From Rubellicoccus peritrichatus (GTDB lineage: Bacteria > Verrucomicrobiota > Verrucomicrobiia > Opitutales > Cerasicoccaceae), in the NCBI RefSeq assembly GCF_033100135.1, contig NZ_CP136920.1, forward strand, positions 5,451,001 to 5,515,000: 64,000 nucleotides of DNA. The letters run 5' to 3'. Below are positions 16,414 to 24,548 of the stretch, piece by piece (the first letter of the stretch is position 1; every line of letters starts with the position of its first letter). The translations under genes were made by a program, and so were the position numbers. The notes under the pieces were generated by a model. It worked only from the letters and a program-made list of their open reading frames with translations. It was not told the DNA's origin and searched no databases.

Positions 16414-17535
16414 TTATCGCTTAGCCGGGACTGGCGAGATGCCGCCAGCTTCTTCATGTTGAAGACGGAGTTGACCGCAGGCCGCATTAATATCGTGACC
16501 TTTTTCGCGGCGCAGCGTAACTGAGACACGGGCACCACGCAAGACGTTGGCGAAGGCTTCCTGCTGTGGAACACTCGGACGCTTCCAATCGAGCCCCTGA
16601 ACCGTGTTATATGGTATTAAATTGACATGAGCATGAAGCTTACGGGCAATTTCCTTAAGCGCATGAGCCTGGTCCAGCGAATCATTGATGTCCTCGATCA
16701 AAATAAACTCCAGCGTCAGCATCCGGCCATGCTTCTCCGCAAAGTGCTTGGCCGCAGGTAAGAGTTTGGCCAAAGGATACTTGCGATTGACCGGCATGAT
16801 TTGTTCACGCACTTCATCCGTGGCACCATGCAGACTAATCGCCAGGCGAAAGCCCATTGGCTCATCAGCCAGGCGCTCAATCTGCGGAACAAGACCCGAG
16901 GTTGAAATCGTAATCCGACGGGCACCAAACCCCAATCCCCAAGGCGCATTAAGAATCCCAAGCGCAGGCAAAAGACTATCATAGTTCGCCAACGGTTCGC
17001 CCATGCCCATGACCACGATATTATCAAAGGAGGCCAACTCCTCGCGGGCGCGGTCCGTGGTCGGGTCCTCCTGCCGGCAGACTTCAATAAGTTGTGCTAC
17101 AATTTCACCAACACTTAAGTCACGCTTCCAGCCGGCAAGCCCGGACGCGCAAAAACGACAACCATAGGCACAGCCAACCTGAGTCGAAATACAAATGGTC
17201 TTTCGCGACTTATCCTGCCCTACCCCGACCTGCGGTGCACGGATAATAACCGTCTCAATGAGCGAGCCATCCTGTAACTTGAGCAGAAGCTTGTCAGTGA
17301 CATCCGAGGCAGTCTTCTGCAAAATGGGCGTCGCCGCAGCAAACTCAAACTCCTCCGCAAGCCACGTCCGCAATTTGGCCGAGAGATTCGTCATCTCCTC
17401 CGGCGAACGGGCGCGTTTTTTATAAAGCCATTCCAGAATCTGTTTGGCGCGAAAAGGCTTCTCGCCAATAGCCGCCAGGCGCTCAGTCAGCGACTCAAGT
17501 GTTTCGCCATGAATGGCAGGCTTATTATTTTTCAT
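16414..17535 (-). CDS. rlmN: 23S rRNA (A2503-C2)/tRNA A37 methyltransferase
   Basis: Radical-SAM enzyme that methylates A2503 of 23S rRNA and A37 of some tRNAs. 373 residues. The cluster motif is CAYGCRFCASG (C-x3-C-x2-C). The SAM-binding GMGEPLANYD stretch is present, as are ISLHGATDEVR and LEFILIEDINDS. The methyl-carrying cysteines fit the pattern: one late in GHDINAACGQLR and the radical-side region in VGCAYG. Length and motifs are standard. It is a host core gene just right of the phage block. Confidence 0.96.
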   Translation of the reverse strand: MKNNKPAIHGETLESLTERLAAIGEKPFRAKQILEWLYKKRARSPEEMTNLSAKLRTWLAEEFEFAAATPILQKTASDVTDKLLLKLQDGSLIETVIIRAPQVGVGQDKSRKTICISTQVGCAYGCRFCASGLAGWKRDLSVGEIVAQLIEVCRQEDPTTDRAREELASFDNIVVMGMGEPLANYDSLLPALGILNAPWGLGFGARRITISTSGLVPQIERLADEPMGFRLAISLHGATDEVREQIMPVNRKYPLAKLLPAAKHFAEKHGRMLTLEFILIEDINDSLDQAHALKEIARKLHAHVNLIPYNTVQGLDWKRPSVPQQEAFANVLRGARVSVTLRREKGHDINAACGQLRLQHEEAGGISPVPAKR

Positions 17536-17684
17536 GTTTCATTTGCCATCTGTCATTAATCATTCAACTGACACCATCAAACCGAAGCACAGGTCACCAC
17601 ATTGCCAAGGCCCTCAAATACCATATGAATCATATGAAGAACACAAAATGAGATATGGCAGATAAAAAATGACAAATGAAATAT
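17530..17684. repeat. ATGACAA heptamer words, inverted pair
   Basis: TTTCATTTGCCATCTGTCAT (from about 17537) faces ATGGCAGATAAAAAATGACA (from about 17655) across 90 bp. These are the same 7-bp words as at 15250-15366. The spacer also has CATATGAATCATATG near 17623. Confidence 0.6.
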
Positions 17685-18365
17685 TTAAAAGATCAAGGCG
17701 CCGAGGAAGTGAAACCAGATGATCAGCAACCAGGCAACCAGACCAAAAGCAACATAGGCGATGATCGTCGTCAAAATAGCCGAGCGCCACGAGTAGCGGT
17801 TGATTATCGTCAGCCCCAGGACAAATATATACAATGACCACCCCCAAAACGGAATAAACGCGTAGTAGAGAAAAATCTCCATGCCGAGCAACCCGTCCTT
17901 CAACCAGTCGGGAAGATGCAGCCAAAGCCGGGCTCTCACCACCATGGCAATTGTCAAAGGTATCCAAAGCAGCACAACACCGGAAAGATAGGGCACAAAA
18001 CTCCAGGCCCAGATAGTACGATGTTCCTCCGCGCTCCCCTTCCCGCCGAAGCGAGCCGAGATTATTCGCAATACGATGCCAGCAAGATAATAGACAGCCA
18101 GACCGAAAAACGGCCCAAACACAAAAGCCTGCAGCATCATTGAGCCAGGGACATCATGCCTGGCCAGGCCATGACTATATAAATGCTGAAGCATCATTGC
18201 AAACCCCGCGACCAGGGCCATCATAATGCTGTAGGCCATCGGATAGTTTGCCAGGATCTCCCTGTAGGTCTTAACAGGCTCCGCGTAAAAGGTCCACCAC
18301 GGCGTTTTTCGGAAAGGATCTGAATGAGCAGGCATGATTTTCAAAACAAAACCAATCATTCCCAT
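17685..18365 (-). CDS. YIP1-family membrane protein
   Basis: 226 residues with about five transmembrane helices: YSIMMALVAGFAMMLQHL, QAFVFGPFFGLAVYYLAGIV, WSFVPYLSGVVLLWIPLTIA, WGWSLYIFVLGLTIINRY and ILTTIIAYVAFGLVAWLLII. The pattern, including the W-S-..-P-Y loop between helices 2 and 3, fits the Yip1 domain of unknown function in bacteria. MPAHSDPF at residue 11 is an alternative start. No operon partner. Confidence 0.75.
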   Translation of the reverse strand: MGMIGFVLKIMPAHSDPFRKTPWWTFYAEPVKTYREILANYPMAYSIMMALVAGFAMMLQHLYSHGLARHDVPGSMMLQAFVFGPFFGLAVYYLAGIVLRIISARFGGKGSAEEHRTIWAWSFVPYLSGVVLLWIPLTIAMVVRARLWLHLPDWLKDGLLGMEIFLYYAFIPFWGWSLYIFVLGLTIINRYSWRSAILTTIIAYVAFGLVAWLLIIWFHFLGALIF

Positions 18366-18566
18366 CTCTCAAGCGCGAAACACGCCCTATAGCAAATCCT
18401 TTGAAGCCCCATCAAGCAAAGGAGGGATAAAAATCCAACCAGAATCAAAGCCGATATCGAAAATTTATTATTTTACAAATATTCTGATATGACATCAAAA
18501 GCGAATCAGCAGGCAGCTTTTGCATCTGACGAGATTTTCACCACAAACCAGACCCCTGAAAGGCGC

Positions 18567-18929
18567 CTAGGCCGGCACCTTCTCAGAACGCCGCTTCATC
18601 GTGTCAGTAAGGCGCTCGGCAATGTCGCCCGGCTTGTAATTTGCGGTCTCCAGGAGAAACAAAGCCAGGCCTTCCCGGTGTATCTGGTATCGCCCTCTGC
18701 GCCTTTCATTTCCTCCCTTTCCATCGAATTGATGACCTAAAATACGGCCAGTTTTCAAGCAGTCACGAACATATTGATCAGAGCGTCCAATCATGGCAGC
18801 AACCTCCTTGGGCGTGAACCATTCCTGGCCGCTAGGCAGCATAGGATCGAAGTAATCGATGGCGATTTTCCGGGCATTTTCCGACAAATCGAGTGGAGCG
18901 TTGACAGTATCAGGTCGTTTAGCTTTCAT
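18567..18929 (-). CDS. Excisionase-like winged HTH protein
   Basis: 120 residues. The core EWFTPKEVAAMIGRSDQYVR is a MerR/excisionase-type HTH, followed by a basic wing (KGGNERRRGRYQIHREGLAL). Such small proteins act as phage excisionases or repressors. It is divergent from the gene at 19139 across 209 bp of AT-rich DNA. No integrase is adjacent, so its target is unknown; autoregulation through the palindrome at 18932 is a guess. Confidence 0.65.
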   Translation of the reverse strand: MKAKRPDTVNAPLDLSENARKIAIDYFDPMLPSGQEWFTPKEVAAMIGRSDQYVRDCLKTGRILGHQFDGKGGNERRRGRYQIHREGLALFLLETANYKPGDIAERLTDTMKRRSEKVPA

Positions 18930-19138
18930 GTAATAAATTATTTATTTTTTAGCAAACAATGCAAGTGCTTTTTACTAAAATAAATAAATTTTCTATAAAA
19001 CAAGAAACTAAACCCTGACTATCACCGACTTACGATTAATCTACAAAGACTTTCTCCTTCGGATACCTGCAATTTCGACTCGAATAATCAAAAAAATAAA
19101 CAATAGTAACTAAAAAACAGAATAACTCAATAAAACCA
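18930..19138. promoter_or_regulatory. AT-rich divergent control region
   Basis: AATAAAT-T-ATTTATT (18932-18946) is a perfect 7-1-7 palindrome 3 bp upstream of the HTH gene start, and a second AT-rich run with AAATAAATAAATTT follows near 18979-18992. These are plausible operators for the neighbouring HTH and ribbon-helix-helix proteins. Confidence 0.4.
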
Positions 19139-19762
19139 ATGGCCATAACTGATCATCTAAAACACAAAACTATCGGCGTTTCATTTCCGCCAGAACTACG
19201 GCTGCGAGCAGCCGAACGCGCCCGTAGCCTAAGCCTGTCTTTCAGCAAGTATGTCACACTTTGCATCGAGTCGGAGCTCGAGGGCCGCCCTCCCCAAGGT
19301 ATGGTTGAAAATCTGCTTCCCAAAGGCAGTGAGGGCCTCGATCTGGACGATGCCATCGAAAAAGGTAAAGATTACAGCGTGATGAAAGCAGCTTCGATTG
19401 GCTTCGAGGACGACATTGAAGCGATTTTAAAAGAGGACGAATTCAACTACAAGCGTGCCGCACCAGCTGCACACCTGCGGACTGACTTCCTCGTCTACAA
19501 AGGCGATCCGGAAAACAGCAAGACTCCCAAGATAGCGCTTGAGTGTAAGTTCAACATCGCAAAACGCTCCACGATCGCCCTGGGGCAAGCTGTAATTTTG
19601 AAAGCCCTGCCTGAAATCAAAGGCGTGGTCCTCTGTGTGCCCTACCTGAAGCATTTCGACTCGCATGTTCGTGATGCATTCCAAAGCCAGGGCATTCCAG
19701 TGGCAACTCCCGACACAGTCAGTGACGTGATCCGGGAGGCGTTCAACAAGAAGGGTAGATAA
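19139..19762 (+). CDS. Ribbon-helix-helix / PD-(D/E)XK nuclease-like fusion
   Basis: 207 residues with two visible parts. Residues about 10-50 (KTIGVSFPPELRLRAAERAR, then a SFSKYVTLCIESEL helix) look like a ribbon-helix-helix DNA-binding domain. Residues about 105-175 show TDFLVYKG, then KIALECKFNI, then LGQAVILKA, the D...E-x-K...Q order of the PD-(D/E)XK restriction-nuclease fold, followed by a Rossmann-like GVVLCVPYLKHF strand. The middle (55-100) is acidic. A sequence-guided nuclease or an inactive DNA-binding derivative are both possible. I do not know a named family with this architecture. Divergent from the HTH gene. Confidence 0.65.
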   Translation: MAITDHLKHKTIGVSFPPELRLRAAERARSLSLSFSKYVTLCIESELEGRPPQGMVENLLPKGSEGLDLDDAIEKGKDYSVMKAASIGFEDDIEAILKEDEFNYKRAAPAAHLRTDFLVYKGDPENSKTPKIALECKFNIAKRSTIALGQAVILKALPEIKGVVLCVPYLKHFDSHVRDAFQSQGIPVATPDTVSDVIREAFNKKGR

Positions 19763-19898
19763 ACCTGCTACATATTTTTAGGCCACAAAGAGGCACAAAA
19801 ATTCACGAAAACGACTTCTTCGGGCTAACGGACATTCAAGATCCAATCTATAATGGCGTAAAATCACTTTAGCCAGGAGCCTCCCAACGTTTTTTATC

Positions 19899-19971
19899 AC
19901 CACGAAGGGCACGAAGAGCACGAAGCCCATAACATTGATTCCAACTTCGTGCTCTTCGTGCCCTTCGTGGT
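19899..19971. repeat. CACGAAG 9-bp array, perfect 27-bp inverted repeat
   Basis: The left arm (19899-19925) is A-C-CACGAAGGG-CACGAAGAG-CACGAAG; the right arm 19945-19971 is its exact complement, with a 19-nt loop. It sits between two convergent genes and could terminate both. The surrounding gene-free stretch 19763-20133 also has a solo 10-bp-period run (CACAAAGAGG-CACAAAAATT-CACGAAAACG, from 19783); nothing else is evident. Confidence 0.85.
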
Positions 19972-20133
19972 AAAAGTTATCGTATTGATTTTAAATGAGA
20001 TAGACAAAATGAGAGGGATTGAATGCCCGTTGGCCCCAAGCCCTGCGCCTGTTAGTTTTAGCGTTTTTGTGCCTCTTCGCGGCCATAAATATTTATGAGA
20101 AGAGCTTCAGAAGCACCACATTAGCGAGCGAAC

Positions 20134-20652
20134 TCATTTCAGTAAAAAGCGGTAGGGCACATTCGCCCAATGCTCACCCGCGTAGTCGATTCCGATACGC
20201 GGCGTGCGGAGGATATCGCTCTCCGCAACCATACCGTTTGGTTCGACCCAGAGTCCGCTAGCCTCAGCCACTGGGTGCAAGTTCTGCTCCTTGGAGATAG
20301 CCATGCGCTTGGTCAGTTTGCCCGGCCCATTGGCTTCACCAGCTCCACGCAGGAGCACGGCGGCCGGGTAGTCTTCGGGACCAGTTACGATATTGAGCAG
20401 CCAATGAACGCCATAACACAAATAGACGTAATAGTGACCGGCCGGCCCAAACATTACGGCGTTGCGGGGCGTACGCCCCTTACTGGCATGGCAGGCCCGA
20501 TCTTCCGGGCCATCGTAAGCCTCGGTCTCATTGATCGTCAGCCTCAGGATGCTCCCATCGGGCATGCGTCGACAAAGATCCATACCGATAAGCTCACGCG
20601 CAACATCAAGCGTGGGACGGTCAAACCAGGAAGCGGAAAGCGATTTGCTCAT
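20134..20652 (-). CDS. DNA-3-methyladenine (alkyladenine) glycosylase
   Basis: Excises alkylated purines in base-excision repair. 172 residues from the ATG at 20652; the frame runs on to 20700 but the extension lies in a repeat. Motifs of the AAG/Mpg fold: VARELIGMDLCRR, the catalytic NETEAYDGPEDRACHASKG with its conserved glutamate, RNAVMFGPAGHYYVYLCYGV and HWLLNIVTG, then AVLLRGAGEANGPGKLTKRM. The length is usual for bacterial members. Confidence 0.92.
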   Translation of the reverse strand: MSKSLSASWFDRPTLDVARELIGMDLCRRMPDGSILRLTINETEAYDGPEDRACHASKGRTPRNAVMFGPAGHYYVYLCYGVHWLLNIVTGPEDYPAAVLLRGAGEANGPGKLTKRMAISKEQNLHPVAEASGLWVEPNGMVAESDILRTPRIGIDYAGEHWANVPYRFLLK

Positions 20653-20660
20653 TGAATAAA

Positions 20661-20810
20661 TTTGCCACAGAGGCACAGAGAACTCAAAACCGATAAACAA
20701 AATATATGGTCACGAAGAACACAAAGGAGGCACAAAGAACGCTGAGCTGATTAAAGAAAATGCTTCATTTGCTTTGTGTCCTTTGTGCCTCCTTTGTGTT
20801 CTTCGTGACC
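20661..20810. repeat. CACGAAG/CACAAAG perfect 30-bp inverted repeat
   Basis: The left arm 20708-20737 starts GGTCACGAAGAACACAAAGG; the right arm 20781-20810 is its exact 30-bp complement. The loop is 43 nt. A solo CCACAGAGGCACAGAGA run precedes it (20664-20680). It lies between divergent genes, so it must be in or beside their promoters. Confidence 0.88.
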
Positions 20811-20868
20811 TAGAAACTCAGTATCTTTGCCCTATAGCAAATATCTAATCTTTAAAATCCAATCCATC

Positions 20869-22089
20869 ATGTCAAAAGTCATAATCGTAGGAGCTGGCGG
20901 AGTCGGCGGAGTAGTCGCTCACAAATGTGCTCAACTCTCCGAGACCTTCACGGAAATCGTCCTCGCATCGCGGACGATTGCAAAGTGCAATAAAATCGCC
21001 GCCGATGTCAAAGAGCTGCAAGGGCGGGAGATTCGCACCGAAGCGATTGACGCTGATGATGTCGCTGCGACAACTGCCTTTCTGGAGAAAGAAAAACCAG
21101 ACCTGCTGATCAACGTCGCCCTGCCCTATCAGGATCTGGTACTAATGGATGCCTGTCTCGCAGCAGGAGTCGACTACCTGGACACCGCCAACTACGAGCC
21201 ACCGGAAACACCAAAGTTTGAATACAAGTGGCAATGGGCATATCGCGAGCGCTATGAACAGGCCAAACGGATGGCGCTGCTCGGCAGTGGTTTCGATCCG
21301 GGCGTGACCAATGTCTTTTGCGCCTATGCCCAGAAGCACCTTTTCGATGAGATCCACACCATCGATATTCTCGATGCCAATGCAGGCGATCACGGCTATC
21401 CTTTTGCAACTAACTTCAACCCGGAGATCAACATTCGCGAGATTACCCAGAACGGGCGCTATTGGGAAAAAGGCGAATGGAAGGAAGTCGAGCCGATGTC
21501 GGTCAAGCAAGTCTACGATTTTCCCGTCGTTGGCCCGCAGGACGCCTACCTGCTTTACCATGAAGAGATGGAGTCCCTGTGCGAAAACATCAAAGGCCTC
21601 CAGCGCATTCGCTTCTGGATGACTTTCAGCGAGAAATACCTGACCCACCTGAGAGTTCTGGAAAACGTCGGCATGACCAATCATGAAACGATTGATTTCC
21701 AGGGACAACAAATTGCACCGCTGGAATTCCTCAGGGCGGTCCTTCCCGATCCAGCAAGCCTTGGCCCAAGAACCAAAGGCAAGACCTGCATCGGTTGTGA
21801 TATTGTTGGAGTCAAGGATGGCGAGCCCAAGCGCGTCTTCATATACAACAGCTGCGATCACCAGGAATGCTACAAAGAAGTCCGCAGCCAGGCCATTTCC
21901 TACACCACCGGTGTCCCCGCCATGATCGGCGCATCCCTCATCCTCGACGGCCTCTGGCGCAAGGATGGCGTCTGGAACATGGAACAACTCGATCCCGATC
22001 CTTTCATGGAACGACTCAATCAATACGGTCTCCCCTGGGAAGTCATCGAGATGCCAGTCGATGCCGAGGCGTCGGATGTTTTTTATTGA
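20869..22089 (+). CDS. Carboxynorspermidine dehydrogenase / saccharopine dehydrogenase family
   Basis: NAD(P)-dependent enzyme of the Lys1/CANSDH family, 406 residues. The Rossmann motif VIIVGAGGVGGVVAHKCAQ opens the protein. LLINVALPYQDLVLMDACL, DTANYEP, GFDPGVTNVFCAYAQ and the C-terminal YNSCDHQECY with SYTTGVPA fit carboxy(nor)spermidine dehydrogenase, which makes carboxy(nor)spermidine from a diamine and aspartate semialdehyde. The decarboxylase partner (nspC) is not in this window. The start at 20869 gives the family N-terminus (MSKVIIVGAGG); the longer frame from 20827 does not. Confidence 0.85.
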   Translation: MSKVIIVGAGGVGGVVAHKCAQLSETFTEIVLASRTIAKCNKIAADVKELQGREIRTEAIDADDVAATTAFLEKEKPDLLINVALPYQDLVLMDACLAAGVDYLDTANYEPPETPKFEYKWQWAYRERYEQAKRMALLGSGFDPGVTNVFCAYAQKHLFDEIHTIDILDANAGDHGYPFATNFNPEINIREITQNGRYWEKGEWKEVEPMSVKQVYDFPVVGPQDAYLLYHEEMESLCENIKGLQRIRFWMTFSEKYLTHLRVLENVGMTNHETIDFQGQQIAPLEFLRAVLPDPASLGPRTKGKTCIGCDIVGVKDGEPKRVFIYNSCDHQECYKEVRSQAISYTTGVPAMIGASLILDGLWRKDGVWNMEQLDPDPFMERLNQYGLPWEVIEMPVDAEASDVFY

Positions 22090-22147
22090 GAAACGTCATA
22101 GTTCAGCCTTGCCACACTAGGGTCCTTGCTCTATTGATTCAGGCACT

Positions 22148-22885
22148 ATGAAACTACTACTCCGATTGGCTTGCGCCTCTGCGGCACTTACGGCTATTTC
22201 AGCCTCTGGAGCCTCCATCATATACAATAACGGTGTTACGAACACATCCAATGCTTCTGGCCCAGCCTGGGTTGCTGGGTCGAACATGTTTCTCAATATT
22301 ATCGATGACTATGGCGGCAGTCCCTTGGGTCCAAGCGGCGGCTCTGGCGCATCGCAAAACGGTTTTGACCTCTTCGACCCAGGTGGTGGCGGTTTGGACA
22401 TCACTTTGTTGAGCTGGACCCTCGGCTCCATGACGCTTTACGAAGGGCCCGGAACCGCAACTCTCTCTCCAGGTCCTGCAACTCCGGGCTTTGAAGATTA
22501 TCGCTATGATGACAATGGAGGACTCGCGCCTACCAACCTGACCTTCTTTTACAACGGTGCAGAGTGGGCATCAGGTTATGTCACCCGCTTTGTTACAGAA
22601 GTGGCCAACAGTGCTGACATTGATGCGACTGGAGCAGGTGATGCAATCATCACGACCAACACTCCAGCCGGACTTGCCTTTTTCAATGAAGTGATGACGC
22701 TAAGCAGCGGCACAGGACAGCTTTCTTTTGTCGCGGACAGTTTCACCCCCGTGGCTCCCAGCGATCCAGGCACCTTTGGCAGCACTGGTTCCATCACTGT
22801 AGTGCCGGAGCCATCCACAATGGCCGCGCTCTTTGGTGCAAGCGCCCTCGGAATCACTTTTATTCGTCGACGACGTAAGTCATAG
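22148..22885 (+). CDS. PEP-CTERM exported protein
   Basis: 245 residues: a signal peptide (LLRLACASAALTAISASGAS), a Gly/Ser/Pro-rich beta-type body without recognised domain, and the C-terminal sorting signal VVPEPSTMAALFGASALG followed by a hydrophobic stretch and RRRRKS. The signal is cut and anchored by exosortase systems and is common in Opitutia. Single gene with its own terminator. Confidence 0.9.
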   Translation: MKLLLRLACASAALTAISASGASIIYNNGVTNTSNASGPAWVAGSNMFLNIIDDYGGSPLGPSGGSGASQNGFDLFDPGGGGLDITLLSWTLGSMTLYEGPGTATLSPGPATPGFEDYRYDDNGGLAPTNLTFFYNGAEWASGYVTRFVTEVANSADIDATGAGDAIITTNTPAGLAFFNEVMTLSSGTGQLSFVADSFTPVAPSDPGTFGSTGSITVVPEPSTMAALFGASALGITFIRRRRKS

Positions 22886-22936
22886 CTCTAAGAGCATTCA
22901 AATTTCAGAATTTTGAGGTTCCTTTGAAGCAACCTG

Positions 22937-22969
22937 AACCCGGCAACGAGCTTGCCGGGTTTTCTTTTA
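22937..22969 (+). terminator. Terminator after PEP-CTERM gene
   Basis: AACCCGGCAA and TTGCCGGGTT around CGAGC, then TTCTTTT. The core CGGCAA/TTGCCG is shared with the terminators at 35805 and 36939. Confidence 0.85.
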
Positions 22970-23078
22970 TTGGATAAAGACATATCCCTGCAGGCTAACT
23001 TAACTTGATTCGAGCCCTACTATTGCCTGAAACTATTAAGCCTCAAGTGAGTTTAGCATAAGATACCCATTCCGACAC

Positions 23079-24467
23079 ATGATGCCTCTGACAAAACGCA
23101 CACGGCTAACCGTATGGCTCCTTTTCTTAAGCAAAAGTTTGCTGATTGAATCAAGCGCACACCAGCACGGCCATATTGATACTTCGTTCCAAACACCATC
23201 TCACGATAGCACTCAGCCACCCCCAGAATCAGCGGCGGCATTTGATCCCTTTGACGATCATGTAAAAGTCAATTGGGACGACACCTATTTGTATATCGAA
23301 ACCAACTCCCTGCCCGAGCATGAGATGATGGTCGGCATCACTGCCTGGAATCAACAGGTGCCGCTGCCCCAGAATTATACCGGAACCAATCGCTGGCAAT
23401 TGCCGCTACACCCCGTTCCCGCAACTAAACCCATCATTGGGCGTGAGGCACTGTTCCGGGGCGCAATTGCCATAGCAGTGAATGGAGTACCCATTTTTAA
23501 CCCAATCAAGAATGACGGTAAAACCGATACGAATCTCGCAGGTGAGCTCGATGAATTCGGCGGCCATGCCGGACGCGCAGATGATTATCACTATCATTTG
23601 CCACCCACCTTTTTGAATGAACGACTGGGCGACGAACAGCCGATCGGATTCGGACTCGATGGATACCCACTTTACGGCTACAACGAACCCGATGGAACAC
23701 CTGCGAGGAATCTGGACCAGCTCAATGGGCACAAGCATGGAGACCTCGGCTATCACTACCACTCCAGCAAAGACTACCCATATTTGAATGGCGGATTGCG
23801 GGGCAAGGTGACCGTCAACAACGACGAAGTCGAACAACCACGCACACAGCCAGTGCGACCTTTTACCCAACCGCTGCGTGGTGCGAAGATCGTGGCCTTC
23901 AATCAAACAGCTCCCAATGCATATTCGCTCGGCTACGACTATCGAGGTGGGCGCTACACAATCAATTACAGTGTCGAAGACAACGGAACAGTGGACTTCG
24001 AATTTGTTGATCCTAAAGGCAATATTGAAACCGATACATACAGGCAAAAAACGAGCAAAGACAACAGACCGCCAAGAGGCCCCAAGCCAGACGAATCATC
24101 TGAACGCAGGCCACCCGAACGTACAGGGGGCGACCAACGCCAACCATGGGTCAAGAAGCACGCCGACGAACTCGATGCCAACAACGACGGAACAGTGGCG
24201 CTGAGCGAAGTGATGGAAGAGGCAAAGGCGATATTCATGCTTCAGGACCAGGATGGAGACCGTCAATTGACCCTGGAGGAGATGACCAACATACAGCCAC
24301 AACGGCGCTCACCGGTGTATGGTTTTTTGGAAAAACATAATCTTGAGATGGACGAAGATGGAGATTCAAAGGTTTCAGCAAAGGAGCTCGCAGACCAGTT
24401 TAAACAATTTTTCTACGAGTCGGATTTGGACAATAACGGGCGACTAACCCCTAATGAATTACAGTAA
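23079..24467 (+). CDS. Exported YHYH-domain protein with EF-hands
   Basis: 462 residues. After an N-terminal signal segment (LTVWLLFLSKSLLIESSAH) comes a YHYH domain (about 70-260) with GRADDYHYHLPP, IGFGLDGYPLYGYNEPDG and GDLGYHYHSSKDYPYLNGG, its hallmark histidine clusters. A Pro/Arg-rich linker follows. The C-terminus has four EF-hand loops: DANNDGTVALSE, DQDGDRQLTLEE, DEDGDSKVSAKE and DLDNNGRLTPNE. Calcium binding outside the cell is likely; the biochemical role of YHYH is not known. Confidence 0.85.
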   Translation: MMPLTKRTRLTVWLLFLSKSLLIESSAHQHGHIDTSFQTPSHDSTQPPPESAAAFDPFDDHVKVNWDDTYLYIETNSLPEHEMMVGITAWNQQVPLPQNYTGTNRWQLPLHPVPATKPIIGREALFRGAIAIAVNGVPIFNPIKNDGKTDTNLAGELDEFGGHAGRADDYHYHLPPTFLNERLGDEQPIGFGLDGYPLYGYNEPDGTPARNLDQLNGHKHGDLGYHYHSSKDYPYLNGGLRGKVTVNNDEVEQPRTQPVRPFTQPLRGAKIVAFNQTAPNAYSLGYDYRGGRYTINYSVEDNGTVDFEFVDPKGNIETDTYRQKTSKDNRPPRGPKPDESSERRPPERTGGDQRQPWVKKHADELDANNDGTVALSEVMEEAKAIFMLQDQDGDRQLTLEEMTNIQPQRRSPVYGFLEKHNLEMDEDGDSKVSAKELADQFKQFFYESDLDNNGRLTPNELQ

Positions 24468-24548
24468 TCAGAAGCCTGCCGAAAGATTGTGAACAGATTG
24501 AATAAGAAAGCGTCGACATCGCACCTTCGATAACGAAACTACCTCCCG

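Noticed and set aside
21142-22023. 293-aa minus-strand frame
   Set aside because: Antisense shadow of the carboxynorspermidine dehydrogenase gene.
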